The notes beneath the pieces were generated by a model. That model was not told where the DNA came from, made no database searches, and saw only the letters and a program-made list of their open reading frames with translations. Below are positions 1-11,951 of a stretch of 64,000 nt of DNA, piece after piece. Made by a program: the position numbers and the translations under genes. The DNA comes from Blattamonas nauphoetae (Eukaryota > Preaxostyla > Oxymonadida), in contig JARBJD010000012.1 in the NCBI GenBank assembly GCA_033064195.1, forward strand, positions 248,001 to 312,000, given 5' to 3'. Each line of letters starts with the position of its first letter. Within the stretch, counting starts at the first letter, position 1.

Positions 1-424
1 CGTATTGATCACATCCGTCATAAGTTTGTTGAGTCTAAGACATAGTGAATGGAATTCTACCCAAGTTTGGAGTTGATGGGGGCTCTGAGCAACTGCTGTA
101 CGTGGCTTGGATTGCTCGGCCAGCGAAACTTTTAATTTGGAGATAATGAGTGAGTGGAGGGCAGGACACCCAGGGTTAGCCCAACCACTGTCCCAACCAT
201 AATTCGTGTTTGGTTCGCATTGGTCATCTCAAATTACAGACATGTAGAACAGTACTAGAATCTAGTCGTCGTAAAGATTAGGATCTAAGGCCTCATATCA
301 AAGATGGAGTTAGGATGAGAGAAGAATTTGAATTGAAAATGAAGTGAGTTGAGGGAGAAAAACAGATAGAATGTGGAGAAGGAGAAGGATATGTAAGAAA
401 GGTAGAAAAAGACGAAAATTCAAG

Positions 425-498
425 ACCCGCCTAGCTCAGTTTGGTAGAGCGCTAGACTCTTAATCTAGTGGTCGAGGGTTCGATCCCCTCGGCGGGTG
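425..498 (+). tRNA. tRNA-Lys (anticodon CTT)
   Basis: A full cloverleaf can be drawn. The seven-base acceptor stem ACCCGCC (425-431) pairs perfectly with GGCGGGT (491-497), followed by discriminator G498. The D arm reads AGCTCAGTTTGGTAGAGC and holds the A box. The anticodon stem CTAGA/TCTAG closes the loop CTCTTAA with anticodon CTT, and the T arm holds the B box GGTTCGATCCC. There is no intron and no encoded CCA. A run of five T at 500-504 is a typical RNA polymerase III terminator. It decodes AAG lysine codons. Confidence 0.96.
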
Positions 499-719
499 CT
501 TTTTCATTTTGCTCATCCTTTTGTCCTCCTTCACCAACCTCCAATACCTCTCTCCAACCACTCGTTTTTCCACAACCATTCTATCAAACCACCCATATTT
601 TCCTTTTGGTATCTCCATTCAAACACTTCACACTTATATCCTTCTTCTCCACTTTCTCATCCACACAATCGGTTTTCTTTCGATCACGATCATAAACCGA
701 GATCCATTTTCGCTTTTCG

Positions 720-3056
720 ATGCTTCCTCTCTCCTCGACGCAATCTCGCCCTCTCTCTTATCGAACCATCTTTGATCCCATCCACGGGTATATCGATTTC
801 AATCCTCTTTGTTTCTCTGTAATCGACACCCCTGAATACCAAAGGTCGCTGTCTTCATCATTTGACTCTTTTCCAGACTCCGAGAACTCCATCAACTTGG
901 ACTCTCCTATTATGTGTTCCCTGGAGCAACTCACAAACGATTCGAGCATTCTCTTGGTTTCCATTGTTCCTTCTGTTTCGACGAACTCCTCTCCATCTTT
1001 CCAGGTGTTGGCCATCTCGCTAATCGTCTTGCCCGTGCTCTGCAGAGTAAACAACCAGAACTTGAAGTTTGTTCCTATTTTAGCGTTTTCATCTCTTCAG
1101 ATTACAGACAAGCATGTGGATCTTGTCACACTCGCAGGACTCTGTCATGACCTTGGCCATGGCCCGTTTTCTCATTGCTTTGAAAATTTTATGCATAGAG
1201 CGAGGTATGGTTGTGATTTTCTACTGAATTATCTCCTATTTAGACCTGAATTAAATTTTGACCATGAAAAAATGAGCTGCCAAATTCTTGACCATCTTGT
1301 GTCGGTCAATAACATCAATCTGACACAGGAAGATCTGGAACAGATAAAAATGTACATTGTGGGAGACAGAAAACCTGATGACCCTTTTGGGTTTCTGAGT
1401 GACATTGTAGCGAACAAAAGAAACTCTGTAGATGTCGACAAATTTGACTATCTGGCACGGGATTCGTACAACATTGGAATCAAAAACTCATTTGATTTTG
1501 ATCGGTCTGCCTTATCAAACTATTTTCTTTCCAAGCTTGATGCTAATGGCTGCTGTTATCGACAATGAAATCTGCTTCCCTGCCAAGGAAGCTTTCCAGC
1601 TCTATGAACTATTCCAAACACGATATTCCCTCCATAAGCAGGTTTATTCCCACAAAACGACAACTGCGATCGATTTGATGGTTATTGACATGCTCCTCCT
1701 CGCCGATCCAATCCTGCACATATCTGACATTCCACGAACTGTAGAAGGGTATTTTTGACTTCAGTGGAATCTTTTTTGTCGTTTGATTTGTGTTTAAACA
1801 ATTCATCTCATTGTATCTTTCACATTTTCAATCTTTCACTCTTCTCTTCCAGCTTTGTGAAAATGAATGATTCCATCCTCCTCCAAATTGAACATTCTCG
1901 TATTCCTGAGCTGGCCCCTGCTCAAGCAATCATCACGCGTTTAAGAAAGCGACATCTTTACAAACTTGCCGTCGAGTGTTTGGTCCATCCGAGTACGAGT
2001 ATCCGCATGGTTGGCTCCATAATCGGCATTTATTCATTTTTTGTGTTTTCTCGGATATAGCCAACAGCACCAGAGGTCATTGAAGAGGCAAACGGCGTTC
2101 TTCAGGACTCAGATTTCGTCCTCCAACAACAATTCCTGAACTTTTCTCTGAAAGACAAAAACCCTGTTGATAGCATTCACTTCTTCTCTCGGCGCGAACC
2201 ACCCCATCCTGGCGGGAAGTTCAAGCTGCACGCCCGCCACGTCTCGCTCCTCCTCCCCGCCGTTTTCCAGGAGACGTACATGCGAATCTACCTTCGACAC
2301 GACACAAACAGAAAGGTCTGCACTCTTTTGACATTTTATGAGTCTTTTCTTTTGTTATCATCTATTTGTAAGCACATCGCTGCTGAACAAGCATTTGTCA
2401 CACTGCTAAGGTCAGCGCATATCAAATCCCCGCCCCTCTCTCAGCGAACCCCGCATGTCACGCCTCGTGTGAGCCCTCAGATACCACAAGAGCCAGGCCA
2501 ATTGTTCCGAAATAGCTCGATCCCCGGTTTGCCGGAATTGTCGGCGGCCCAGTCGGACGATTATGCCGGAAAGTCAGCGCCAGATATGGTTCTTAAGGGG
2601 AGGAGGATTGAGTTGAAAGAAGACTGTGATGAAGAGGATGACTTTGGAGGAAAAACCACAAAGGATGTCGAAGGAAATGAGCACCACACTAACCAACACA
2701 CGAAGAAGAGCAGATACCAGCTCCCAGCTGTGTCTCTACTCAACGCTCCTCACCGCAGCAGGTCGCCCAGTGAGAGCGAGACAGAGGACGATGGAATAGC
2801 AAAGCCAGCACTGTTCCCTCCGAAGGCTCAAGCTCGACACGTCCCTCTTCCGATCATGCTACAAAAGCCACCGCTTCCTGTCCTTGTGAAACCAAAATCG
2901 GAGAAGCATGTCAAGGAGAGGGTCACAAAACACTCAAGTGAGCTCCTGTTTGTTCAGCCAAATGGGTTGGAAACGGACAAGGAGACTATCATGTCAACAC
3001 GATCAGAAACAGAAGAAAAACCGCCGATTTTGGATGATTTAGACCCAATTGAATGA
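720..3056 (+). CDS. SAMHD1-like HD-domain dNTP triphosphohydrolase
   Basis: Spliced model 720-844, 877-956, 1005-1066, 1101-1204, 1244-1504, 1536-1748, 1853-2009, 2061-2315 and 2373-3056 gives exactly 646 codons plus TGA. The family splits dNTPs into nucleosides and triphosphate. The N-terminus goes straight into the catalytic core ([11 protein letters not shown]); there is no SAM domain. HD metal and active-site residues are present: H in RFEHSLG, HD in [12 protein letters not shown] in FDHEK, and D and Y in [11 protein letters not shown]. Residues that bind activating GTP in human SAMHD1 also match (D, Q and R in DTPEYQRLR), which suggests allosteric control. The last 220 residues or so are a low-complexity tail not known from the family. 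The eight introns are 31-104 bp. The enzyme role rests on conserved residues. The tail's function is unknown. Confidence 0.9.
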
Positions 3057-3873
3057 ATCTTCTAATATTTTGATTGTACTTTAATTTTCAACTTCCGTTG
3101 AAACATTTCACAATATTTCTAGCCAAACCGGTAATAACAAAGGGTCTGATCAAACTCACTTTTTTTTCATCGAACCACTCACCCGTTGTCTCGGCATTCT
3201 TTGCCTTCTAATTCCTTCTGTTCCCACTCTATGTATGTTATACTCTCAAGTTAAACAAATTCTTACGTGCATAATGAAGACAAAACCTTTAACAAGCATT
3301 TTTTTCCTGAACTCTTTTGAAGACTATCTTAGAGACCTGAATCATTTTTTGTGAACCTATTCTCCTTAATTTTCTCTTATTTACACTCACTTTCTTTATT
3401 TCTCCCTTCTTTTTAGTACTCATGTGCTTTTTGTCTCTGAAATCTTCTTTGAGTTTTTTTGTTATTTTTGAGTCACACCAAACAACCTTTACGCAACTTC
3501 CACTACCCATCTCATTTCGAATGGTATGTCCCCAGGAAGGAGATAAAATCCATCAGACATCATGTGAAGAAACTTTGTTTTGATTCCCCTTCTTAGCGAA
3601 TTGATGCGGATATTCTTGCGAACTGACCATTATTTTACGATTATTTATCCTCTATTGTCTCTTCTCTTCTCATCACTGGCTTTTTTTCTTTCAATCTCAG
3701 ATTCGTCGCGCTATTCCATCATACTTTACTTTTTGATTTCACATCATCCAATGTAAAATATCTTCAAATACGTCGGTTTTTTTCAATCTAGATTGTCCTT
3801 TGCATCGAATCGCACATGTAAAAATAAGGTTAATCTCTTCAGTGATGTCCAAATCTGATCAAGTCCATTTGAG
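3057..3873. other. Intergenic, pyrimidine-rich, no gene seen
   Basis: This 817-bp stretch between the HD-domain gene and bystin is rich in T tracts and lacks a convincing ORF in any frame. A 73-codon, Lys-rich minus-strand ORF (3289-3510) looks like the shadow of the T-rich strand. The stretch presumably holds the 3' end of the upstream transcript and the bystin promoter. Confidence 0.5.
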
Positions 3874-5459
3874 ATGTTTGACGATTTTCCTTCTCTCGAT
3901 CAGCCATTTGAATCTCGTCCAGCTCAGAAAGGGCTCAAAAAGAAAAGTGCTAAAGAGAAAGACGAATTAAAAGCGACTGTTATTGAAGAGCCATTTGATG
4001 GATTCTTCACAAGCGCGACTTCACGAGGAAAGCTCATGCGACTGACATCTGATCTCGATGCAGACGATGAACATATCACTACACGTGCTAAGCCTGATCA
4101 ATCAAAACAATTTCTTTCTTTGAACCCACAGATCTCTGTCTCACATAAAACAGATCGTGAAGACGATTCAGACAATGAATCTCTCTCGCTTGCTGAAATG
4201 GATGATCAAGATGACTTTGAACCAGAGGAGGTTGTTCTTTCTTTGCCTTTTACTTGACTCTAGATGCCAAATGAGGAGGAAGAAGAAGCTCTCAAAGCTT
4301 TCATGAACTACAAACAAAATATCTCGACTAAAGGCATTACTATTGCTGATTTGTTAACAGACAAGTTTGATGAACTGAAACGTCAGGAACAGGAGATCCG
4401 TGAGGGTTTTTTTCCAGTTTTTTTGATGACAGTAGGAAAAGCACTCAGGAGGGACGCATCAATTCCTCAACCGTCTCTAAGCCCAAAAGTTCTCAAGATT
4501 TATGAAGATGTTGCCCAGCACATGAAACATTATCGAAGCGGGGCGCTCCCCAAACCATTTAAAGTCATTCCAATGTTGGAGAACTGGGAAGAGATTGTTG
4601 CTCTCACAAGACCAGATGTTTCTCCTCTTTTTGCATCATTATTTGCAGGAGTGGTCGCCGCAAACTGTTTTCGTTGCCACAAAACTATTCTGTTCGAATC
4701 TAAACTCCAGTCTCACCCAACGTTATCTCAACCTCGTTCTCCTCCCTCGCGTCCGGCATAATATTGAACAATACAAAAAACTGAACTATCATCTTTATCA
4801 GTCTCTTGCTCAAGCTCTCTATCGACCTGATGCTTTCATCAAAGGGATTCTCCTTCCACTGTGTGAAGGTGGTGATTGCTCCTTGGCTGAAGCTGTGATC
4901 ATCGGATCTGTTCTTAAAAAGCATTCAATCCCCGTTTTACAGGCTTGTGCAGCTATCGAAAAGATTGCTGGTCTGACATTTGCTTCGTTTTTCATCCATC
5001 AAAGAAATGGAATATTCTGGGACAAACTCGTACTTCCTGCGAGTTCTTCTCGATAAAAAGTACAATATGGCCATGCATACAATTCAGACCGTATTCAATC
5101 ACTTCATGTCTTTCACGGAGATGACCAAGACACTTCCAGTGATCTGGTTTCAATCGCTCCTCGTTTATGTCCAACGGTCTCCCTTCTCCATCATTGGATC
5201 CTTAATCTTGTCTTCTCCTGTCTTTAGATACAAGGACGAACTTTCTATCGAACAAAACCAAACGCTCCAAGACCTTGTCACAAACTATCAAGTGCATCAT
5301 TTAATGTCTGCAGAAATCAAACGAGAACTTAACTTGGCCGCGAATATGCAGAGAATGGTTTGGCATCCTTCTTGTTCATTTGGTTATCAGAAACGACAAG
5401 ACACTCATTCTGCAATGGGAATCGATGATAATGCTCTCTGGGTGCATCATCTTGAATGA
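3874..5459 (+). CDS. BYSL: Bystin (Enp1), 40S ribosomal subunit biogenesis factor
   Basis: Bystin/Enp1 binds pre-40S particles and is needed for 18S rRNA processing and export. The model 3874-4230, 4264-4617, 4649-4970, 5005-5176 and 5228-5459 has 478 codons plus TGA. Two more stretches, about 4408-4434 (27 bp) and 5358-5390 (33 bp), look like in-frame introns; removing them gives about 458 residues, close to the human 437. The N-terminal 120 residues are acidic and charged. The bystin domain follows with family landmarks: YRSGALPKPFKVIP, NLVLLPRVR, GILLPLCEGGDC, EYSGTNSYFLRVLLDKKY and a C-terminal AEIKREL. The split codon rebuilt at 4970/5005 restores the conserved IAEMEYSG run, which supports the splice. 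There is no sign of damage. Confidence 0.95.
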
Positions 5460-5697
5460 GAAACATCGCTTTTTCGTATTATTTTCTGCTTTTGTGAGCA
5501 GGACAATTTCATTTCATGAAGAAGAAGAAGATTTGACGTTCTGTTTAATCACCCCTTTGAATATTTCTGTTTTCTCCTGATTCAATTGACTTATGCGGTT
5601 TTTAAGGAGAGAACTTTCCAGATGAGTACACATTGCCCTCCTCTACTACAGTGATCTTGATCAAACCGCAGAAAATTCATTTCCTCAAAGCAAATCT

Positions 5698-8056
5698 ATG
5701 GATCCGCCACTTTTCCGTAGTGCAGGGCAGATTCAGGAAATCAGAAGCATTCTACAGCAAAAGGAAGATGAAAACGATCACCTCAGGAGCGAACTTTCTC
5801 GTATCAAGGACGACTTTCTTTTCAATCTTAATCTGTTATCACAACGAGATTCGGAACTTGAACAATATGAATCAAGATTTGAGATTCTACGAAAGTCCTA
5901 TTCGGAACTTGAAGCTGAAAAGAAAGACCAACAACGAGAAATCTCAAACCTTAAGAAAGAACTCGCTGAGACTCAAAATTCTCACAATAAAGAAAGCAGT
6001 GAATGGAAGAATCGTGAATTTCTCTTCAAAAATAAGCTGCTAAATGAAACTTCAACACAAGGTTCAGCTCTCCAATCGAAATTATCACAGGTAGAGACTG
6101 AACGAAACATCATCTCACAGAAGTTGGCAATGGTAGAATCGAGTCTCCTCCAAGAACGAGAGCAGTTCAGACGAGAGAAAGAGCGAGCGGAAAGCAGCCT
6201 CCAAGAACAATATCAACAGAAAATAGAGGAGGCAGAAAAAGCAAGGTCAATTCTTCAAGCTGACAAATCAGCTCTTCAACTAGCTCATGACCAACTTAAA
6301 AGGAGTCATGAAGAACAGTCACAGATCCTTGAGCAACTGACTGGTGAACTTCAGGAGGAAAAACGAAAACGAAAAAAGGCTGAATGGGATCGAGATGATG
6401 CAATCGTTCACAACAAAACTGAAGCTCAGTCCCAAAGCGAAACAGTCCAACAACTCAAGGCAGTAGAATATCAGACGCGATCAGAGTTGGAACAGTGGAA
6501 ACAGAATTATAGTGTTCTCCTTCGTGAGAACGAACAACTTCGAAGGGAAGGCGTCCTTCTGCACAAAGCAAAAGATGAATCGGAGAGGAAATTGTCACAA
6601 ATAACTGAAGACAGGAATGCTTTGCTCAACAGGCTCTCAGAGAGAGTGTATGACAACGAGCAGGCTCGACAAAGAGAAGCCAAACTTGAAGCAGAGCTGA
6701 ACGAAGCGAAAGAGGCAAACGGGCGCCTTCGTGTTTCTATTTTTGAGAGAAAGGAAGAAAATGGGCATCGGACGAAGGAAGTAGAGCAGATGGAGAGAGA
6801 AATTGAGAGGATTTTGGAGGAGAAGCAGCAGGTGGAGGAGCTCCTTGTCGAGAAAAAGGAGAAACTGAAAGAATATCGAAATGTCGGAAAAGCGGTGTCA
6901 ATTCTCAAGGAAGAGCATCACGTCAGTGTCGAAGCATTGTCACGGGTATGATTTATCCATTCCAGTTTCCATTTTTGATCGTCACATCTCTCATCTTTCC
7001 ACTTCAGATGCTGGATGAACTCCGTGTCCACACATCTCTCCTCATGGTTGAATGTCAAGCCAAAATTGATGACTCACAGACTCGGATGACGTCGCTCGAA
7101 AATGAACTCGAGACAGCTCACGCCGAACGCACCGAATTGGAAAACGACTTCAAACGAGAAGTGACAGCCATGACGGAACGTGTCACAGAAATGATTGAGC
7201 ACATGGAACTCGTTGAAGAGGAGCGTGACGAGTGGAAAATGCGAGCAAGACAACTTGGTGACACGGGAGAACTCAGCCTGTCTCGCACAAGACTCTCCAA
7301 GTCCATTCGAGACCGTCCACGAAGTCCACAGAGTGTGTCGTTGGGAGGAACCAGACGAAGCACTGAACGAGGTGATGGGGGTCGATTGAGAGAGAGTTTG
7401 GGAAGCACAAAGAAGGAGAGTCTCAGCTTGACGGAAGGAGCGATTGAAGAAGTGAATCGGTTGTTGTCGGAGCATGCTGTTCCGATGTTGGAAATGATTG
7501 AAGAAAGGAGAGAGAAAGAGCGGCAGGATGAGGAAAGAGAAAAGGCGAAGAAGGAAGTTGAGCTTGCAGTGAAGAAGGAGAGGGAGAAGATGCTTGAAGA
7601 AACGAAACAATTGAAGTGTGTATAATTTCTTTCAGTCTTCACTCACGTTCAGAAGGACTCTTCTTGAAATGCAGCACAATGCAGATTCACTGCATCTCCA
7701 GTTTTGTCTGATGGAATCGGCGAAGAGGGAATCAGACGAGCAACTTGCTCAACTCATGAAAGAAAGGGAAAACTGGATGAAAGAGCAGAATGAAGGTTCG
7801 ACTTTACTTTTTTCGATTCGATCAGCTCCAACGACTCTTGCCTTCCAAGACCTTCAAACCGAGCGGGACAATCTGGTGAGTTTGACAGATATTCTCACCG
7901 CTGCACTTGCCAAAGCACCTCAACCGCTTCAAAATGAAGCTCACAGGCAGATCAACCTTCGAATTGTGTGTTCTTTCGGCTTCGTCCATGTTTGATTCTT
8001 AGAAATCGATGAAGGGAACCCACTTTCCAATGGTAACCCCAAAGAAGAAAAGATGA
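5698..8056 (+). CDS. Coiled-coil protein, CCDC57-like
   Basis: Model 5698-6945, 7008-7615, 7653-7965 and 8003-8056 gives 740 codons plus TGA. A further 30-bp in-frame intron near 7797 is possible. Residues about 10-420 and 440-620 are continuous heptad-rich coiled coil (Glu, Lys, Gln, Arg, Leu). A Ser/Arg-rich break near residues 530-570 looks disordered. The N-terminus, a short helix followed by a block reading LLSQRDSELEQY, resembles the start of CCDC57, a centriole and centriolar-satellite protein of ciliated eukaryotes. That match is from memory, and coiled coils mislead easily. The C-terminus ends in a basic TPKKKR. It would fit a basal-body role if the name holds. Confidence 0.75.
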
Positions 8057-8293
8057 TAATGTTGGGCGTTTGTCCATCACAGATCAGATTGACAGACACC
8101 AGACAGATGTCCGGGAGCGTTTCAAAAGATCAGAGCTGAGACGGATCCACTCTGGAACTGTCTCATCTCATTTGACACTCTCAACAGCAATCTCGGAGCT
8201 TCTCTAATGAGACGTGTCTTTGTCATTTTCGTCTTGAACGTTACACTCCTCCCAAATCTCTCTATTCTAGTCAAATCAATACGTGAAATGAAA

Positions 8294-10938
8294 TCAAAAC
8301 GAGATGGGTGTCTTCTTCACCCTGAAAATACGAACAATCTGCCTCTCTGTTGTGTACGCCTCTTCAAAATGAACAAAAGGGTATCCCTGGTTCGTGATGG
8401 CCTCCTTCCGATTGTAGTCATACGCAAGAACACGCTGTGCATGTGCTGCGGTCTCGTTTCCGGCCATTTGATGCGGTGTGCCGAGTTGGTCGTAACCGTA
8501 ATAGACCATTCGGTAGAGAATGGAGTCCAGGAACTTTTGCGGGGCTTTGTGATCGATGGAGAGCGATCTCTGGATGTTTTGTCGCTGGGCTGGGATTGTC
8601 GGGATGGTTGGGGGGAAGGTGGATGGGTCGGTGGAGAGGAAGGCGGCGTTTTCGGAAGTGTACTCTTCGGGGATGATTTCGGGGAACTCGCGAGAGCTGA
8701 TTTGGAGCATCCAGTGGAACTTGTTGATATCGTCATTGCCGTACGCAGTGTGTCCGCCGTAGAGGAGGAGGATGTAGTCCACTCCGAGGACTTGGCAAGA
8801 AGCGAAGGCTGCGGACTCATTTTGGGCGAAAGTCTGAGTGAAAGTGGGCGGAGGGTGAAGGAGAATGACGAAAGAAGAGAAGACAATCAACAAAAACTAC
8901 GAAACACAATATATCAAGACCTCCTGCTCTCCACACCCTTCCCACCATTGCAATATGCGAATTATTCCAAGTGTTGTTGTCCACAATCACTGTCCGGTTG
9001 GCAACTGCGGTGAGTTGGTAGCCGTAATCCCACCAGCTCATCACTCGCGCGTTCGTCTCCGTGTTGTGCCTCAACCACGAGTACGCTTCTCTGAAGTCAT
9101 CGACCGTGACGTACGACGTATTCCCTCCGTCTCTCTGCTTCCACTTCATCACAATTTGTGGGTTGGAGTAGGCGTTCGAGGCGAGGTCGATGGCGTGCAT
9201 GGCGAAGAAGTATGCCATCAGAACGGCGAAGAGGAAGAATGCGATTGGGGCACAGCATCGGAATAGGTTCGGACAGCGTCGTGTGAGCTTCTGTTCGAAG
9301 GCTTGGAGTTCGGAGATCTCTTCGTGGACGCTTTGTTGGGAATCTGGTTTGGTGGTGAGGAGATTGTAGGAAGAGACGAAGAGAGATTCGAGGCAACATG
9401 CAGAGAGGATGCACAGCGCAGGAGAGAAGACAAGATCGAGGCGAATCATCTCACTGGCAAAGTAAACAGACGTGCAGGCGTAGACGAGGAAGAAGATAAT
9501 TCCGTCATTCAGACTTTTCATGTGGTTGATCATTTGGAGGGCATAGCGTGTGAATATCCGAATATTAGCCGGGTCTTGGTTGGAATTGATCATTTGTCGG
9601 CGATAATGCAGAGAGTTCCTCAGTTGTAGATCTTCAATATGGAATTTTTCGATGATTAAAACACATCCTGGGAGAATCATAAAAAATAAGATGTGTGAAT
9701 GTTTGAGCTGTCCAAGCCAGGTAAATGGTTGATGTTCGCTCACTGAAGTAATAAGAGGGAGGTGATCCTTTGCGTATGACGGATGGAGAAGGTTGTAGAA
9801 CCGTCCCGTCCACCCCGTCAGATATCCACTCCTCTCCAAAATAAGAAGAAATCCAAGAGCGATAACAACTAGTCCAATAAGTACAAGCGCACATTTTCCG
9901 AGAAAAACGTAATACTGTTTCTTGGAGAGACCTTTTCGATGCTTATCATAGATCGGTTTGAGGAAGTGAAATCCGAGGAGGCCTATAAATGTCAAAAATG
10001 CCGCAAGATGCTCCCCAGATTGTACAGGCATGAATGAGACAAATTGAATCTGCATAGAGAGAAGAATTCCCAAGAAATAGAAGGTTGAGTATGCTACGAG
10101 GAGTCGATAAGAATATCGTCCCAACAAAACAGTAATGAAAGCCGAGAGTGGTATCAGGTTGATGATATAGACATATCCACCCCAACATGATGCCATATAG
10201 AAGTAAGCAAGCGCACATTTGGCGGAATCCAACATCGACCCAGTTCTCACTGCACATATCCAAAAATAGAAGACCAATAGCATAGCGAAGATCGAAACAC
10301 ATTCATTATCGAATGCACCAGCTACCGAGCGAGACATATATCCAGGCACAACAGCAACGAGCATCGCCGCGATTGACGCAACAAGATCAGAAAAAAGCAT
10401 CTTTGTGAGCTTATACGTCAGGATGACAGTTAAAACCGCAAAAACTACAGGTACAAAAACGCATGCACTTCTGACAGATATCGGAAAGCCAATGGCGTCC
10501 ATAAAAGAATAGAGAGCTCCAGCTGTCCACATGAGGCCTAAATTGAAACAAAAGAAACAAGTTTGTATAAAAGCGAACAAATTCAACGGAGAAGGGAGAG
10601 CATACCGGGATATACGGTTGCTCCGACTGGGCGACCGAGTGGATACCATGAACGATCGTCAAACCAGTTATGAAAAGCGTACAGTCCATTTTGAACAAGA
10701 TATTGAGTTGCTCTGTAGTTGAAGTTTGGATCATACTCATGTACGACTAAAAAATGCTCATATGAAAGCTAGAACAGCAAGTGATACCATTTTCGTATCT
10801 CGCAATCGTTATTAGACGTGGTGCGACCGCAGCGAGGCACGCAACACAAAGGATTACAAGATTTATCCGTTCACAAATCCATTCTGTACATGATTTCCTT
10901 TTTTCGGTTTGTTCCAGGAAATCATCGAAATCGTCCAT
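8294..10938 (-). CDS. STT3: Oligosaccharyltransferase catalytic subunit STT3
   Basis: STT3 moves the lipid-linked glycan to Asn in N-X-S/T sequons in the ER lumen. Exons, in transcript order, are 10938-10788, 10746-10606, 10537-8937 and 8833-8294, giving 810 codons plus TGA. Residues 20-45 are the first membrane helix. The luminal acidic motif EYDPNFNYR follows near 55, then about a dozen hydrophobic helices, the [10 protein letters not shown] loop, and the catalytic WWDYGYQ motif near residue 600 with [14 protein letters not shown] after it. All hallmark motifs are intact. It is longer than many homologues, mainly in the C-terminal luminal domain. Introns are 41, 68 and 103 bp. It ends tail-to-tail with the CCDC57-like gene, about 240 bp away. 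Protists often carry STT3 as a single-subunit enzyme; the window cannot show whether partners exist. Confidence 0.96.
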
Positions 10939-11383
10939 TAGTCAGCAAGAAAGAGGAAACTGCATCAATGAGATAGACGAGCGGAAAGAAAATCAGAAGA
11001 GATAATCCAAAAATACATATGAAGTTCTCTAATCGAGATTTCGTGATGAGTGAGCCATCATCAAATTTTTGTTAACAAGATCTCACTAAATACTTCACTC
11101 TCGATTCAATTCTATATGAAAAATGACTTGGTTCTGCTGACAGAGTAAATTTACTTGATATATTCTGACAATGTCTCACGTATACTCCATCACCCGTTCA
11201 CGGGATCTATGGTATAAATTCTCGTCATCTTTCATTGGCTGGATGAGAGAAGTTCAAATATTTCTGGTTAGAACATTGGGTCTGCAGGTACTTCCTGGTA
11301 TTCACGGAATGATGAGGTCAAGACATTTCATCGAGTTAGTCGAAGTGTTTGTCGGAAATGAAGAAGAAAGAACGGTGAAAGGA
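10939..11383. other. Intergenic between two minus-strand genes
   Basis: 445 bp without a supported gene. A plus-strand 79-codon ORF (11171-11410) has no family resemblance and overlaps the end of the next gene, so I do not call it. The right part should hold the 3' end of the small membrane-protein gene and the left part the STT3 promoter. Confidence 0.45.
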
Positions 11384-11847
11384 TCAAATTCCGTACATCC
11401 GTTCGTTTAACTCAAGAATAGGAATGTTATCTGTCTCGTACCGCATTATACGAGTTTTGGCTGCGATTTGTTTTGATTTCAATGCTTCCTCATCGTTGAC
11501 GATGTCAAAGGATGTGAGTGGAGGAGTTAGGAGTTTGTTGAAGAGCATAAGGAGGAGATAATAAATCAAGAAGACGAAGAGGAGGATCTCTGGGATGTGG
11601 GCAACAATGTTCCTGAAAGAGTTCACAAAAAGAAAATAGACTGAATTCTCTTGACAAGGGGGATCACAAATGGAACTTTGTAGAGAGGAACAAGGCGTTC
11701 TAAGTTAAAGAGGACTAGAAAAAGAGATGAGGAGATGTGATGGAAGAAACCAGCCAGGAAAACTATTCCATATAATAGCACGCGAAATTGTCGCCAGGGT
11801 TGAATTGGCGGTGGGAAACGTTCTTCTTCATTTGGATTCTGTTTCAT
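11384..11847 (-). CDS. Small multi-pass membrane protein, unrecognised
   Basis: Two exons, 11847-11641 and 11611-11384, flank a 29-bp intron (GTCT to CAG) and give 144 codons plus TGA. The start is the first ATG, and the next residues are polar (MKQNPNEEERFPPP). Two or three hydrophobic segments follow, near residues 24-48, 50-65 and 74-92, with basic residues between them (LVKRIQ). The C-terminal 45 residues are soluble and charged and end in NERMYGI. I do not recognise the family. The membrane topology and the small size would fit an ER or Golgi accessory protein, but that is a guess. It lies head-to-tail with STT3 and about 100 bp from the end of the UBR-type gene. Confidence 0.6.
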
Positions 11848-11951
11848 CAAGAGGAGTCAGATCGAGACAAACCACGGTTTTTTCTAGGATCGATTGAACT
11901 CCTCGAAATTTGGGTAAAAACTTGGTATAAAGGGAGAAGTGAAGTGAAAGA

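Noticed and set aside
1-45. A 14-codon open frame from the left edge ending in TAG, as if the 3' end of a gene
   Set aside because: Too short to tell from chance; no motif.
3289-3510. 73-codon Lys-rich minus-strand ORF in the gap before bystin
   Set aside because: It mirrors T tracts on the plus strand and has no neighbours, splice signals or family resemblance.
8207-9629. Several plus-strand ORFs of 68-268 codons
   Set aside because: They lie antisense to STT3 exons that carry all catalytic motifs.
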